From positions 23,280-87,279 of the forward strand of contig NZ_RJSF01000048.1 in the NCBI RefSeq assembly GCF_003725535.1: a stretch of DNA of 64,000 bases. Direction: 5' to 3'. The notes under the pieces are model-generated. The model was not told the DNA's origin, made no database searches, and saw only the letters and a program-made list of their open reading frames with translations. Positions 15,388-24,362 of the stretch are shown piece by piece. This DNA is from Nocardioides pocheonensis. GTDB taxonomy: Bacteria > Actinomycetota > Actinomycetes > Propionibacteriales > Nocardioidaceae. A program made the position numbers and the translations under genes. The first letter of the stretch is position 1, and the number at the start of each line of letters is the position of its first letter.

Positions 15388-17751
15388 GTGGCCACTCGCT
15401 CACTGCGGACCCGGATCCCTGTCCTGCTGGCTGCGCTCTCGGTGGTGCTCCTGGCCGCGACCACGCTGGCCCTGCCCAGCGCGCGAGCGACGGACGCCTT
15501 CACCGCCCACGGGAGTGCGCGTCAGGTGTACGGCGTCGGGCTGCCCGCCGGGGCAGGCGCGACGCTGCTCGACGGCACCGGCCAGACGGTGGCCACGCAG
15601 CACGCCGACTCCCTCGGTGGCCTGCTGTTCCGCGACGTGGCCCCGGGCAGCGGCTACTCGGTGCGCGAGGACGCGACCGGTGCGACCTCCGGGCCGGTCA
15701 CCGTGCACTCCGAAGCCGCGGCGCCGTGGGACCCGAGCATCTACGACCAGCCGATCCCGGACGACGGCTACTCCTACCTGACCACTCGCGACGGCACCCA
15801 GCTCGCGCTCACCGTGCACCCGCCGACCCACCCCGCCGGCATCGGCGGCCTGCCCGAGGGCTTCCCGGTGCCGAACGGCCCCGACTACATGCCGCCGTAC
15901 CCGACGCTGATCGAGTACTCCGGCTACGGGTACGCCGCCCCGGCCAGCCCGGTCAACGGGATCGCCGCGATCGCCAACCTGATGGGCTTCGCGGTCGTCG
16001 ACGTGAGCATGCGCGGCACCGGCTGCTCCGGCGGCGCCTTCGACTTCTTCGAGCCGCTGCAGAACCTCGACGGCTACGACGTCGTCGAGACCATCGCCCA
16101 CCAGCCCTGGGTCAAGGGCCACAAGGTCGGCATGATGGGCATCTCCTACGGCGGCATCAGCCAGCTGTTCACCGCCCAGCTCCAGCCGCCGGACCTCGCC
16201 GCGATCTCGCCGATGTCGGTGATCGACGCGACCGCGACCACTCTCTACCCCGGCGGCGTCCTGAACACCGGCTTCGCGGTCGCCTGGGCCCAGGAGCGCC
16301 AGCAGGAGGCGCAGCCGGCCGGCACCGGCGCGACCGGCACGCAGGCGTACGCCGAGCAGCGGGTCGCCCAGGGCGACGCGACCTGCATCGCCAACCAGGC
16401 GCTGCACGGCGAGGCCGCCGACCTGATGGCCAAGATCCGCGCGAACAGCCACTACGTGCCCGCGGTGGCCGACCCGCTCGACCCGGTGACGTTCGTCGAC
16501 AAGATCAACGTGCCCACGTTCATGGCGTGCCAGTGGGAGGACGAGCAGACCGGCGGCCACTGCCCCGCGCTGGTCTCGCACTTCACCGGCACCACCAAGA
16601 AGTGGTTCACCTTCACCAACGGGGCCCACATCGACTCCCTGGATCCCGAGACGATGAACCGCTGGTACGACTTCCTCGAGCTGTACGTCGCCCACCAGCC
16701 GCCCGCTATCAACCAGGCGATCCTGCGTGCCTCCGCGCCGCTGATCTACCAGACCGCGATGGGTCTCCCCCAGACCGACCTGGTCACGCTGCCGGTCGAT
16801 CCCGTCCAGCTGCAGCCGACCTACGCCACCGCTCTGGCTGCGTTCGAGCAGGCACCGGCCGTCCGGGTCCTGTTCGACAACGGCGCCGGCACCTCGCCCA
16901 CGGGCAGCAGGACGGCCGGGGACCCCTACCCGGCGTACGAGCGCTCGTTCTCCACGCTCCCGGTCCCGGGCGTGCAGGCGGCGTCGTGGTACCTCAACGC
17001 GAACGGCGCGCTGGGCACGGCCGCGCCGCCGAAGATGCACGTCGACCGGTACACCTCCGACGCGAACGCGCTGCCGAGGACCGACTACACCGGCGGCACG
17101 GGCACCGGCGGCCTGTGGGGCAACGCCTCGCAGTGGAGCTGGGACTGGCAGCAGAACAAGCCCGGCACCGCCGTCTCCTACCTCTCCGCGCCGCTCACGC
17201 AGGACGTGACCACCGTCGGAGCCGGATCGGTGCAGCTCTGGGTGCGGTCGTCGACGCCCGACGTCGACCTGCAGGCAACGGTCAGCGAGGTCCGCAACGG
17301 CCAGGAGACGTACGTGCAGAGCGGCTGGCTGCGCGGCAGCGAGCGCAAGCTCGCGACGACGGCGGACAACATGTTGAAGCAGCCGAGCACGCTGCTCCAG
17401 CCGATCCCGACCATGCTCGCCGGCGACGTGCAGCCGATGCCGCAGGACGAGTACACCCTGGTGACCATCCCGCTGTACTTCCAGGGCCACGCCTACCGCG
17501 CCGGCTCCCAGGTCCGGGTGACCATCACCGCACCGAACGGCACCCAGCCGATCTGGTCCTTCGACGAGACCCAGCCGGCGGGCACGACCTCCGACGTGTA
17601 CGTCGCCTCCTCGCCGAAGCTGCCCTCGCGCCTGGTCCTGCCGGTCGTCCCGCTGACCACGGTCGGCTCGGCCCAGCCGACCTGCCCGAGCCTGCGCAAC
17701 GAGCCCTGCCGTCCGGCGGTCCCCTTCACCAACACCAGCTTCCCCCAGTAG
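15388..17751 (+). CDS. Secreted CocE/NonD-family (S15) hydrolase
   Basis: Protein of 787 aa with an N-terminal signal peptide (RTRIPVLLAALSVVLLAATT, cleavage likely after SARA). The alpha/beta-hydrolase core resembles X-Pro dipeptidyl peptidases and cocaine esterase. The visible triad is Ser253 in GISYGGIS, Asp385 in QWEDEQTGG and His414 in GAHIDSLD. The region after about residue 580 is the jelly-roll X-Pro C-terminal domain. AAGGAG sits 7 nt before the GTG at 15388; the upstream in-frame ATG/GTG candidates lack a ribosome site and would bury the signal peptide. The substrate is a peptide or ester outside the cell. It stands alone between the small ECF41 gene and a Cys-rich small gene. Confidence 0.88.
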   Translation: MATRSLRTRIPVLLAALSVVLLAATTLALPSARATDAFTAHGSARQVYGVGLPAGAGATLLDGTGQTVATQHADSLGGLLFRDVAPGSGYSVREDATGATSGPVTVHSEAAAPWDPSIYDQPIPDDGYSYLTTRDGTQLALTVHPPTHPAGIGGLPEGFPVPNGPDYMPPYPTLIEYSGYGYAAPASPVNGIAAIANLMGFAVVDVSMRGTGCSGGAFDFFEPLQNLDGYDVVETIAHQPWVKGHKVGMMGISYGGISQLFTAQLQPPDLAAISPMSVIDATATTLYPGGVLNTGFAVAWAQERQQEAQPAGTGATGTQAYAEQRVAQGDATCIANQALHGEAADLMAKIRANSHYVPAVADPLDPVTFVDKINVPTFMACQWEDEQTGGHCPALVSHFTGTTKKWFTFTNGAHIDSLDPETMNRWYDFLELYVAHQPPAINQAILRASAPLIYQTAMGLPQTDLVTLPVDPVQLQPTYATALAAFEQAPAVRVLFDNGAGTSPTGSRTAGDPYPAYERSFSTLPVPGVQAASWYLNANGALGTAAPPKMHVDRYTSDANALPRTDYTGGTGTGGLWGNASQWSWDWQQNKPGTAVSYLSAPLTQDVTTVGAGSVQLWVRSSTPDVDLQATVSEVRNGQETYVQSGWLRGSERKLATTADNMLKQPSTLLQPIPTMLAGDVQPMPQDEYTLVTIPLYFQGHAYRAGSQVRVTITAPNGTQPIWSFDETQPAGTTSDVYVASSPKLPSRLVLPVVPLTTVGSAQPTCPSLRNEPCRPAVPFTNTSFPQ

Positions 17752-17824
17752 CGTCCCGGACGACCACGAGGGCCGGCCTTCCGCCGGGCGGTCGCGCGAT
17801 GCCGATCGCGCGTACGCTCGAGAG

Positions 17825-18019
17825 GTGACACGGAGTCTCCTCCAGCGGGTGCACAACCCCCGCAACCGCGTCTGCGGGTGCGACCCGGAGTGCTGGTGTC
17901 GTCGCACCGCCCTCGGTCGAGCCGTGAAGTGGTGGTTCCCGGCCAGGCTCGTGGGTCTCCACCACCGGAGCGAGCACTCGGCGGAGTGGAAGCGAGCGCA
18001 CGGCGAGGCCACGACCTGA
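17825..18019 (+). CDS. Small conserved Cys/Trp-rich protein
   Basis: Protein of 64 aa. The core NRVCGCDPECWCRRTALGRA, then VKWWFPARLVGLHH, has four Cys in a CxCx3CxC pattern that may bind a metal. I recall similar short proteins in actinobacteria but no function. TACGCT ends 6 nt before the GTG, giving a leaderless start. The nitroreductase gene begins 55 bp downstream with its own leaderless promoter. Confidence 0.6.
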   Translation: MTRSLLQRVHNPRNRVCGCDPECWCRRTALGRAVKWWFPARLVGLHHRSEHSAEWKRAHGEATT

Positions 18020-18074
18020 GCCGGCGTGCCCGGCCGGTGAGCCCGGGCGCGATGCCGTGGCTAGCGTGGTGCCC

Positions 18075-18740
18075 ATGGACCTGTACGACGTGATGCGCAC
18101 GACCGCCGCGGTGCGGGACTTCACCGACGACCCGCTCCCCGACGACGTGCTCCACACGATCCTCGACAACGCCCGGTTCGCCCCGAGCGGCGGCAACCGC
18201 CAGGGCACCCAGATCGTGGTGGTCCGCGACTCCGTGACGCGCGAGCGGCTCGTCGAGATCACCGCACCGGGAGCACGGCGGTACCACGCGCAGCGGGCGG
18301 CCGGCGAGACGCCGTGGAGTGCCTTCACCCCGAGCGCGGTCACCGAGGAGCAGGTGGCGCAGACCGCCGTACCCGCCTCGGTCACCGACCCGATCCGCGC
18401 CGCGCCCGTGGTCCTCGTCGTCTGCGTCGACCTGCGCGCGGTCGCGGCGCTGGACCAGCACCTCGACCGGGTCGGCATCGTCGGCGGGGCGTCGGTCTAC
18501 CCCCTGGTCTGGAACATCCTGCTGGCCGCGCGCAACGAGGGGTTCGGCGGCACGATCACCACGATGGCCATCGCCGAGGAGCCGGCGCTGAAGCAGCTGC
18601 TCGGCATCCCCGAACCGTACGCCGTCGCGGCCGTCGTGCCGCTCGGCAAGCCGGTCAAGCAGCTCACCCGCCTCACCCGAGCGGCGGTCGAGGACCTCAC
18701 CCACCTCGAGCACTGGGACGGCGGGCCGCTCCGGGCCTAG
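18075..18740 (+). CDS. Nitroreductase-family flavoprotein
   Basis: FMN-dependent oxidoreductase of 221 aa. The family start is MDLYDVMRTTAAVRDFTDDPL, with the FMN-phosphate Arg in the AVRDF block. ARFAPSGGNRQGTQIVVV is the conserved PSxxNxQ region that contacts FMN. GGASVYPLVWNILLAARNEGFG forms the dimer-interface helix. TAGCGT ends 7 nt before the ATG, so the mRNA is likely leaderless. Nitro compounds, quinones or enones are possible substrates. A VOC gene follows 10 bp later but has its own -10 hexamer. Confidence 0.88.
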   Translation: MDLYDVMRTTAAVRDFTDDPLPDDVLHTILDNARFAPSGGNRQGTQIVVVRDSVTRERLVEITAPGARRYHAQRAAGETPWSAFTPSAVTEEQVAQTAVPASVTDPIRAAPVVLVVCVDLRAVAALDQHLDRVGIVGGASVYPLVWNILLAARNEGFGGTITTMAIAEEPALKQLLGIPEPYAVAAVVPLGKPVKQLTRLTRAAVEDLTHLEHWDGGPLRA

Positions 18741-18750
18741 TCTCAGGGCC

Positions 18751-19248
18751 ATGACCGAGATCGACCTCGCCACGATCGACGCCGAGCGCGAGCGGATCCG
18801 AGCGACGTACCTGCAGCCCGCCGACAGCCGCCCGGCGTCGAGTGCCCGGGGCCTGCACCACTTCGCCGTCGTCGCGCGCGACGTCGAGGAGACCGTGCGG
18901 TTCTACCAGGAGGTGCTGGAGTTCCCGCTGACCGAGATCTTCGAGAACCGTGACTACCCCGGCTCGAACCACTTCTTCTTCGACCTCGGCCACGACAACC
19001 TGCTGGCGTTCTTCGACTTCCCCGGCCTCGACGTGGGCCCGTACGCCGAGGTGCTCGGCGGCCTCCACCACATCGCGATCTCCGTCGAGCCGGACCGCTG
19101 GCAGCACCTGAAGGACAAGCTCCGCGACGCCGGCATCGAGTACCTGGAGGAGAGCGGCACCTCGATCTACTTCCGCGACCCGAACGGTGCGCGGCTCGAG
19201 CTCATCGCCGACCCGCTCGGAGAGATGTACGGCACCAAGGTGCTCTGA
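18751..19248 (+). CDS. VOC-family protein, possible extradiol-type or glyoxalase-like enzyme
   Basis: Protein of 165 aa. After a 30-residue lead the first module starts LHHFAVVARDVEETVRFYQE with a metal-ligand-like His. The second begins LHHIAISVEPDRWQHLKDKL and ends IYFRDPNGARLELI with the ligand Glu. His and Glu ligands are therefore kept, so it may be a metal enzyme. TAGTCT ends 7 nt before the ATG (leaderless). The reaction is unknown. Confidence 0.83.
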   Translation: MTEIDLATIDAERERIRATYLQPADSRPASSARGLHHFAVVARDVEETVRFYQEVLEFPLTEIFENRDYPGSNHFFFDLGHDNLLAFFDFPGLDVGPYAEVLGGLHHIAISVEPDRWQHLKDKLRDAGIEYLEESGTSIYFRDPNGARLELIADPLGEMYGTKVL

Positions 19249-19269
19249 GGTCACGCGTAGGGTCGACGG

Positions 19270-19620
19270 ATGATCATGGGCAGCCACGTCATCGTCCACA
19301 GCCGTGACGCGGAGGCGGACCGCAGGTTCTTCGCCGAGGTGCTCGGGCAACCCCATGTCGACGCCGGCGGCGGCTGGCTCATCTTCAAGCTGCCGCCCGC
19401 GGAGGTGGCCGTGCACCCGTCGGACGGCCCGACCGGCCACGAGCTGTACTTCGTGTGCGACGACCTGGACGCGACGATGGGTGAGCTGCGAGCCAAGGGC
19501 GTGGAATTCACCCAGGACGTCTCCGAGGAGCGGTGGGGACGGCTGACGCGGCTGCGACTGCCCGGAGGCGGCGAGGTCGGGATGTACCAGCCCCGCCACC
19601 CCCTGGCGATCGACCTCTAG
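19270..19620 (+). CDS. VOC-family protein
   Basis: Protein of 116 aa with a compact glyoxalase fold: HVIVHSRDAEADRRFFAEVL in the first module and HELYFVCDDLDATMGELRAK in the second, ending RLPGGGEVGMYQP. TAGGGT ends 6 nt before the ATG at 19270, which favours this start over the internal ATG two codons later. It lies 21 bp after another VOC gene. The gene is convergent with the large orphan gene, 27 bp away. Confidence 0.82.
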   Translation: MIMGSHVIVHSRDAEADRRFFAEVLGQPHVDAGGGWLIFKLPPAEVAVHPSDGPTGHELYFVCDDLDATMGELRAKGVEFTQDVSEERWGRLTRLRLPGGGEVGMYQPRHPLAIDL

Positions 19621-19647
19621 CGGCTCCGCGCCGCAACGTCACGGGCG

Positions 19648-22600
19648 CTACTCGACGCTGATCCGCTCGACGTGGCCGCCCTCGTGCGCCAGCACCAGGG
19701 ACACCGTGAGGTCGTGCCGCAGGGCTCGGAGCACGATCCGGGCGATGCCGCGCGAGCAGCTGCGCACGGCGTGCCCCTTCTCGCACCCGCAGGCGCAGGC
19801 ACCGAGCACGAGGCCCTCGAACGCGCCGTTGCAGTCGTACCGGACCTCGCTCACCTTGCCCCGGACGACCCGGCCGTGCTCGTGGCCGTGGTCGCGATCG
19901 CCGAGCGCCAGCGAGATCGGCACGCCGTTGGGCGACGGCTCGATGCTCGAGGCGTCACCGCCGAGGCCGTCGACCCTGGCCGCGACGTACTCGACGAGCC
20001 GCTTCAGGACCGGGACCCAGCGGTCCGTGAGCGGGCGGTTCAGCAGCCGCCACCGCAGGATGGCGAGCGTGTTCTCCTCGGCGAACAGCATGTGGTCGGG
20101 CGTCGAGACCGGGATCGTCACCTGGAACGTGCCGGTGACGACACGCCACCCACCGAGGGGCCGCTTGCGCCCGTCGCCGCCGGGGCGCTTCGTGCCCTCG
20201 AGCTCGGCAACGGTCACACCCTTGTCGCCCTTGCCCTTGCCCTTGCCGTTCACGTTGGCGGGGAGCGTGCGGATCTCGACAGGCGGCGGGGCCTCCTTGT
20301 CGGTGAGACGTCGTACGACGATCGAGTACTCCTCGCCGGCGTGGATGCCGACGGGGAGGTCGACGGTGAACAGCCCCGCGAAGTTGTCGCCGCTGCGCGC
20401 CGGGATCGGGATGTAGCTGACGCCGCCGGTGACCTCGCACGCGATCGTGTTCGTGTCGACGACCTTCAGCGTGTGGGTCGCGTACAGCGCATCGGCCAGG
20501 TCGAGCACCTCCTGCGCCTGGACGGCCGGCCAGAAGATGTGCGCCGTGCTCCCCGTCGGCACGCGGCCCCAGTCGATCATCAGCTCGTCCGGCCGCGCGG
20601 TGCCGGTCGGGTCCGGTGCGGACGGACGGAGGTCGAAGGTCTGCGGCACCCGGTGGGTCTCCGCCGGTCCGGGGTTGTCGGACACCGTCACCTGCAGGTT
20701 GCGCTGCGCCAGCTTGTCCGAGCTCTGCGGGCTCTCACCGGTGAAGAGCGGCGTGTCGTCGTAGGCGATCTGCGCGACGAGGCAGTGGTGCGTGCCGTTG
20801 AGCCACTGCTGGACGGGGCGACCGTCGACGACGTTGCCGCCGTCGTACACGTTGAGGAAGCAGCCGTAGTAGACCCAGACGCTGTCGCCGGTCGCGATCG
20901 TGACGTCCTTGTTGTTCGGACCGCCTGCGGCGTAGTCGGCGGACGCGCCGTTGTTGCCGGTGGCGAAGAACGGCAGTGTCGTGTGACCGGCGCCCGCTCG
21001 CGGCCGTCCGGGCTGGCCGGCGGCGTCGTTGTCGCTGAGGTAGGTCGTCGTGGGCTGGTAGTCGGTGTCCGCAGTGCTCGTCGACCAGAGTCGGAAGAAG
21101 ACCTTCGTGCCGTTGGCGGCGCCGGAGGGCCCGGCCGTCCCGCGCAGCCGGACCCGGGCGATCGCGAAGTTGAAGTTCTGCGCCAGCCGGGGCGGGAAGT
21201 GGCTCCAGTCGACGGTGAAGGGCGTCACCGACGAGTCCCCGGTCAGCGCGCCACCCTGGCCGGGCAGCACCGACGTGAACGGGTCGGTCCCCGTGGGGTC
21301 GGAGTACGTCGTGTTGAGCCAGCCGAGCAGGCTCTGGACGTACCCGTACGCCCCGGCAGGGGTGGGGCTGGTGAACGCGGGCCCACCGGGCACGGGAGTG
21401 CCGTTGAGGTCGGGCGTCGCGGTGAACACCCGCACGTCCTGGCTGAGGTAGAAGACGTTGTTCTGGCTGGGGTCGATGTTGGTGAAGTACGGGTCCGACC
21501 CGGCCACGAGCTCGAACAGCATCGACGCCTGCCCGCCGGGGACGGTCGTGCCGCCCGCGGCGACGCTGCCGTCGAGCTCCTTCGTGGTCGACCCCGAGGA
21601 CGGGAACCCGGCCAGCGCGGTCGAGGAGAACGTCACGTCGTACGGGATCCGGATGCGCTGCGGCTGCCGGGGGTGCGTGGCGTTCTCGTAGTCGATGTCG
21701 GGCCGCTGGGTCAGGGTGACGCCCGCCATCGACGCGAACGGCCCGGAGAGCGGCGCGGGCGCGATGCCCAGCGACTGGTACGACGCCTGCGAGAAGCCGT
21801 CGACGGCGAGCCAGAACGCTCGCGGCCACCGGCCGGCGCTCGTCGTGATGATGTCCTGGACCTCGTCCCTGCCGAAGGTGTTCTTGTCGGCGAGGAAGCT
21901 CAACGCCGCGATCGGGAACGGGTCGTCCGACACGGGCCCCGGAATGGTCGCCGTCGACGAGCTCGGGTAGGCGCGCTCGAGCAAGGACGCGAAGAACGGG
22001 AACGGGTTCCCCGGGTCACCGGTGAGCGCGTTGTAGGTCTTCATCAGGTTGGTGTCGTAGGCCGCGATGATCTCGTTGATCGAGAACCCGAGCTGGGTGT
22101 TGAGGTAGTAGAGGAACCCGAGCGCGCAGCCGAAGCTGACGGCGTTGCCGTCGGTGCCCTCGGTGCTGGTCACCCAGTCGGGCCGGCCCGCGGTGTTCAG
22201 CCACGTGGCGACCCAGGAGCCGTAGTAGGCGTAGTGGCCCTGCTGGAAGCGGACGATGCCGCAGTACTGCGAGAGCGCCTCGCCGCTGGAGTCGCCGGCG
22301 TTCCACTTCCCGTTGGTCAGAGACATCAGGATCTCGACCCACTCGTTCATCCAGACCATCTTCACCTGCTCGGCCGCGACCGCCGCCGTCACGCCACCGG
22401 TGCCGAGCGAGTCGAGGTTGATGTCGTTGCCGTAGCCGCTGTTGTTCGCCCCGGAGCCGCCGCCGCGGTTGAGCAGGACCCGCTGCCGATGACTCGCGCC
22501 GAACTTCCCGGACGGCGTGTTGAACCACCCGGTGGTCACCGTGAACTCGGTCTCGACCGCGGCGATCAGGGCGTTGGCGTTGGCGATCACCCGCGTCTGG

Positions 22601-22695
22601 TTCGGGAGGCTGTCGTCGTACCAGATCTCGAAGTTGGGGGTGATTCCTCGCCCGAGTCCGTAGCTGTCGTTGAGGTTGTCCTGCTTGAGTGCCAT
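19648..22695 (-). CDS. Large orphan protein of unknown function
   Basis: Protein of 1015 aa without signal peptide or membrane helices; function unknown. Residues 1-350 start MALKQDNLNDSYGLGRGI and hold VKMVWMNEWVEILM, then GKWNAGDSSGEALSQYC. This resembles large bacterial hypothetical proteins with a zincin-like but possibly inactive domain (no HExxH is seen). The middle is beta-rich and Gly/Thr/Asp/Pro-rich. A lysine/glycine linker (VNGKGKGKGDKG) comes near residue 830. The C-terminal 80 residues contain CACGCEKGHAVRSC and end ILRAL-like then LTVSLVLAHEGGHVERI. GGAAGGGG precedes the ATG. Composition matches the neighbours, so recent transfer is not evident. It is divergent from a MOSC gene. 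Confidence 0.82.
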   Translation of the reverse strand: MALKQDNLNDSYGLGRGITPNFEIWYDDSLPNQTRVIANANALIAAVETEFTVTTGWFNTPSGKFGASHRQRVLLNRGGGSGANNSGYGNDINLDSLGTGGVTAAVAAEQVKMVWMNEWVEILMSLTNGKWNAGDSSGEALSQYCGIVRFQQGHYAYYGSWVATWLNTAGRPDWVTSTEGTDGNAVSFGCALGFLYYLNTQLGFSINEIIAAYDTNLMKTYNALTGDPGNPFPFFASLLERAYPSSSTATIPGPVSDDPFPIAALSFLADKNTFGRDEVQDIITTSAGRWPRAFWLAVDGFSQASYQSLGIAPAPLSGPFASMAGVTLTQRPDIDYENATHPRQPQRIRIPYDVTFSSTALAGFPSSGSTTKELDGSVAAGGTTVPGGQASMLFELVAGSDPYFTNIDPSQNNVFYLSQDVRVFTATPDLNGTPVPGGPAFTSPTPAGAYGYVQSLLGWLNTTYSDPTGTDPFTSVLPGQGGALTGDSSVTPFTVDWSHFPPRLAQNFNFAIARVRLRGTAGPSGAANGTKVFFRLWSTSTADTDYQPTTTYLSDNDAAGQPGRPRAGAGHTTLPFFATGNNGASADYAAGGPNNKDVTIATGDSVWVYYGCFLNVYDGGNVVDGRPVQQWLNGTHHCLVAQIAYDDTPLFTGESPQSSDKLAQRNLQVTVSDNPGPAETHRVPQTFDLRPSAPDPTGTARPDELMIDWGRVPTGSTAHIFWPAVQAQEVLDLADALYATHTLKVVDTNTIACEVTGGVSYIPIPARSGDNFAGLFTVDLPVGIHAGEEYSIVVRRLTDKEAPPPVEIRTLPANVNGKGKGKGDKGVTVAELEGTKRPGGDGRKRPLGGWRVVTGTFQVTIPVSTPDHMLFAEENTLAILRWRLLNRPLTDRWVPVLKRLVEYVAARVDGLGGDASSIEPSPNGVPISLALGDRDHGHEHGRVVRGKVSEVRYDCNGAFEGLVLGACACGCEKGHAVRSCSRGIARIVLRALRHDLTVSLVLAHEGGHVERISVE

Positions 22696-22915
22696 GGGGG
22701 TCACCCCTTCCATCCCGAGTCGGCTGGTCCGGCCCGACATTCCTCCAGAGGGGCGCAGCCGGTGGAGTGATACAGCCGGCTCAGGGCGGCAGCGGAGACC
22801 CCCGGGTCGGGTCTGACGAAGTCCTGACGCCGACGCCGACGCCATCGACAGGTACGGGCTCCGAAGGCGATCGTTGTCGTCGAGGCGACCCACGGATGCG
22901 GAGGCGGAGGCGGAG
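22696..22915. other. Divergent intergenic region
   Basis: 220 bp between the orphan gene (minus) and the MOSC gene (plus). It must hold promoters for both. No clear palindrome, -10 hexamer or RNA element was recognised. Confidence 0.4.
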
Positions 22916-23680
22916 ATGGAGGTTGTCGGCCTGTGGCGGTATCCCGTCAAGTCGCTCCAGGGCGAGACGGTCGACACCGCCCGGGTGGAGACCGACGGCA
23001 TCGCCGGCGACCGGATCTGGGGTATTCGTGACCAGCGCACCGGGCGGATCCTGACCGCCCGCCGCCGCCCCGAGCTGCTCGCCGCCGCCGCGAGCTACGA
23101 CGACGGCGACCAACCGGTGATCACGCTCCCCGACGGCAGCACGCTCGTCGGCCCGAGTGCGCGGACCGATCGCGAGCTCTCGCGATGGTTGGCGAGCCCG
23201 GTCTCGCTCGTGTCCTCGTCGGGTCGTGCAGGCAGGGCCGAGTTCTTCGCAGATGCGACCGACGACACCAGCCCGGCCATCGAGTGGACGATGCCGCTCG
23301 GACGGTACGTCGACGCCTCCCCGATCCTGATCGTGACCACGGCGTCGTTGCGCACCGGCGCGGCTCACCACCCTCGGGGCACCTGGGACGTGCGCCGGTT
23401 CCGACCCAACGTGCTGATCGACGTCGACGGCGACGGCTGGCTCGAGGATTCGTGGGTGGGCCACCACGTCGAGGTCGGGTCGGTCACGCTCCGCCCCCTG
23501 CAACCCTGCGTGCGCTGCACGATGGTCACCCGACCGCAGCCCGGGCTCGAGGCCGACGTCGAGATGTTCCGCACGCTCGCGCGCCACCACGGCGGACTGT
23601 TCGGGGTCTGGTCCGACGTCGTCGCGCCGGGACGTCTGTCCGTGGGTGATCTCGCAGCCGAGCACGCTTCCTCGGCCTAG
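22916..23680 (+). CDS. MOSC-domain protein
   Basis: Protein of 254 aa. The N-terminal MOSC-N beta barrel starts MEVVGLWRYPVKSLQGE, and the MOSC domain fills the rest (RFRPNVLIDVDGDGW, then LQPCVRCTMVTRPQPG with the conserved Cys). MOSC proteins bind molybdenum cofactor or act as sulfur carriers; YcbX and mARC-type reductases share this layout. The start at 22916 was chosen because GGAGGCGGAG lies just upstream and YPVKSL is normally near the N-terminus. It stands alone before the CMD-ECF41 unit. Confidence 0.87.
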   Translation: MEVVGLWRYPVKSLQGETVDTARVETDGIAGDRIWGIRDQRTGRILTARRRPELLAAAASYDDGDQPVITLPDGSTLVGPSARTDRELSRWLASPVSLVSSSGRAGRAEFFADATDDTSPAIEWTMPLGRYVDASPILIVTTASLRTGAAHHPRGTWDVRRFRPNVLIDVDGDGWLEDSWVGHHVEVGSVTLRPLQPCVRCTMVTRPQPGLEADVEMFRTLARHHGGLFGVWSDVVAPGRLSVGDLAAEHASSA

Positions 23681-23711
23681 CAGCGGCCGAGCGGACGTCA
23701 CCGGGCGTGGA

Positions 23712-23738
23712 TGTCACAACTCGCGGCCGGCCGGCGTC
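23712..23738 (+). promoter_or_regulatory. ECF41-type promoter for the CMD-sigma operon
   Basis: TGTCACA (23712-23718), 16 nt, CGTC (23735-23738), matching the ECF41 consensus in both elements. The first cluster has GGTC at the second position. The CMD gene starts 33 nt downstream. Confidence 0.82.
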
Positions 23739-23771
23739 TTGATGTCGTACCGACCGACCGAGGAGGACGAC

Positions 23772-24362
23772 ATGAGTGGAAACACCCGCATCCCGGCTGC
23801 CGAGATCACCGGACTCAAGGGCGCCGTGATCAAGCGGTTCGCGAGGAAGAGCCTGGGCCAGGTGCCGAGCTCCCTCGGCGTCTACTGGCACAACCAGAAG
23901 GTGCTGATGAGCATGGCAGGCATCGGGGGCAAGGTGCAGAAGTGGGACGCGTGCGACGAGCAGCTGAAGTCGTTCGCGCACATGGCGGTCGCCGCGCAGG
24001 TCGGTTGCAGCTGGTGCCTGGACTTCAACTACTTCGAGGCCCACAACAAGGACCTCGACATGGTGAAGGCACGGGAGATCCCGCGGTGGCGCGAGTCCGA
24101 GGCGTTCTCGCCGCTCGAGCGCGAGGTGCTGGCGTACGCCGAGGCGATGACCGAGACCGAGCCGACGGCGACCGACGAGCTGGTGGCGTCCTTGCGGGAG
24201 CAGCTGGGAGACGCGGCCCTGGTCGAGCTCACCGCGATCATCGCGTTCGCCAACTTCACGACGCGTGCGAACGTCGCGCTCGGCATCGAGTCGGACGGCT
24301 TCGCCGCGGCATGCGGTCTGAAGCCGCTCGCGCAGCCCACCGCCGTAGGGTCTCGACCGTGA
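23772..24362 (+). CDS. Carboxymuconolactone decarboxylase (CMD)-family protein
   Basis: Protein of 196 aa of the AhpD-like fold. Cys79 and Cys82 in GCSWCLDFNYFEA form the redox CXXC found in alkylhydroperoxidase-like members, followed by the conserved acidic and His-type helix residues (EAHNKD). GAGGAGGACGAC precedes the ATG. The stop overlaps the start of the ECF41 gene by 3 bp (GTGA), so the two are translationally coupled. CMD proteins are the most common partners of ECF41 sigma factors. A peroxide- or quinone-reducing role is plausible. Confidence 0.9.
   Translation: MSGNTRIPAAEITGLKGAVIKRFARKSLGQVPSSLGVYWHNQKVLMSMAGIGGKVQKWDACDEQLKSFAHMAVAAQVGCSWCLDFNYFEAHNKDLDMVKAREIPRWRESEAFSPLEREVLAYAEAMTETEPTATDELVASLREQLGDAALVELTAIIAFANFTTRANVALGIESDGFAAACGLKPLAQPTAVGSRP

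Noticed and set aside
15400..18012. 870-codon minus-strand frame opposite the secreted hydrolase
   Set aside because: Antisense shadow. The plus-strand gene has a signal peptide and a catalytic triad.
19672..22770. Open frame of 1032 codons opposite the large orphan gene
   Set aside because: Arg/Gly/Val-rich shadow without motifs. The minus-strand protein has balanced composition and a ribosome site.
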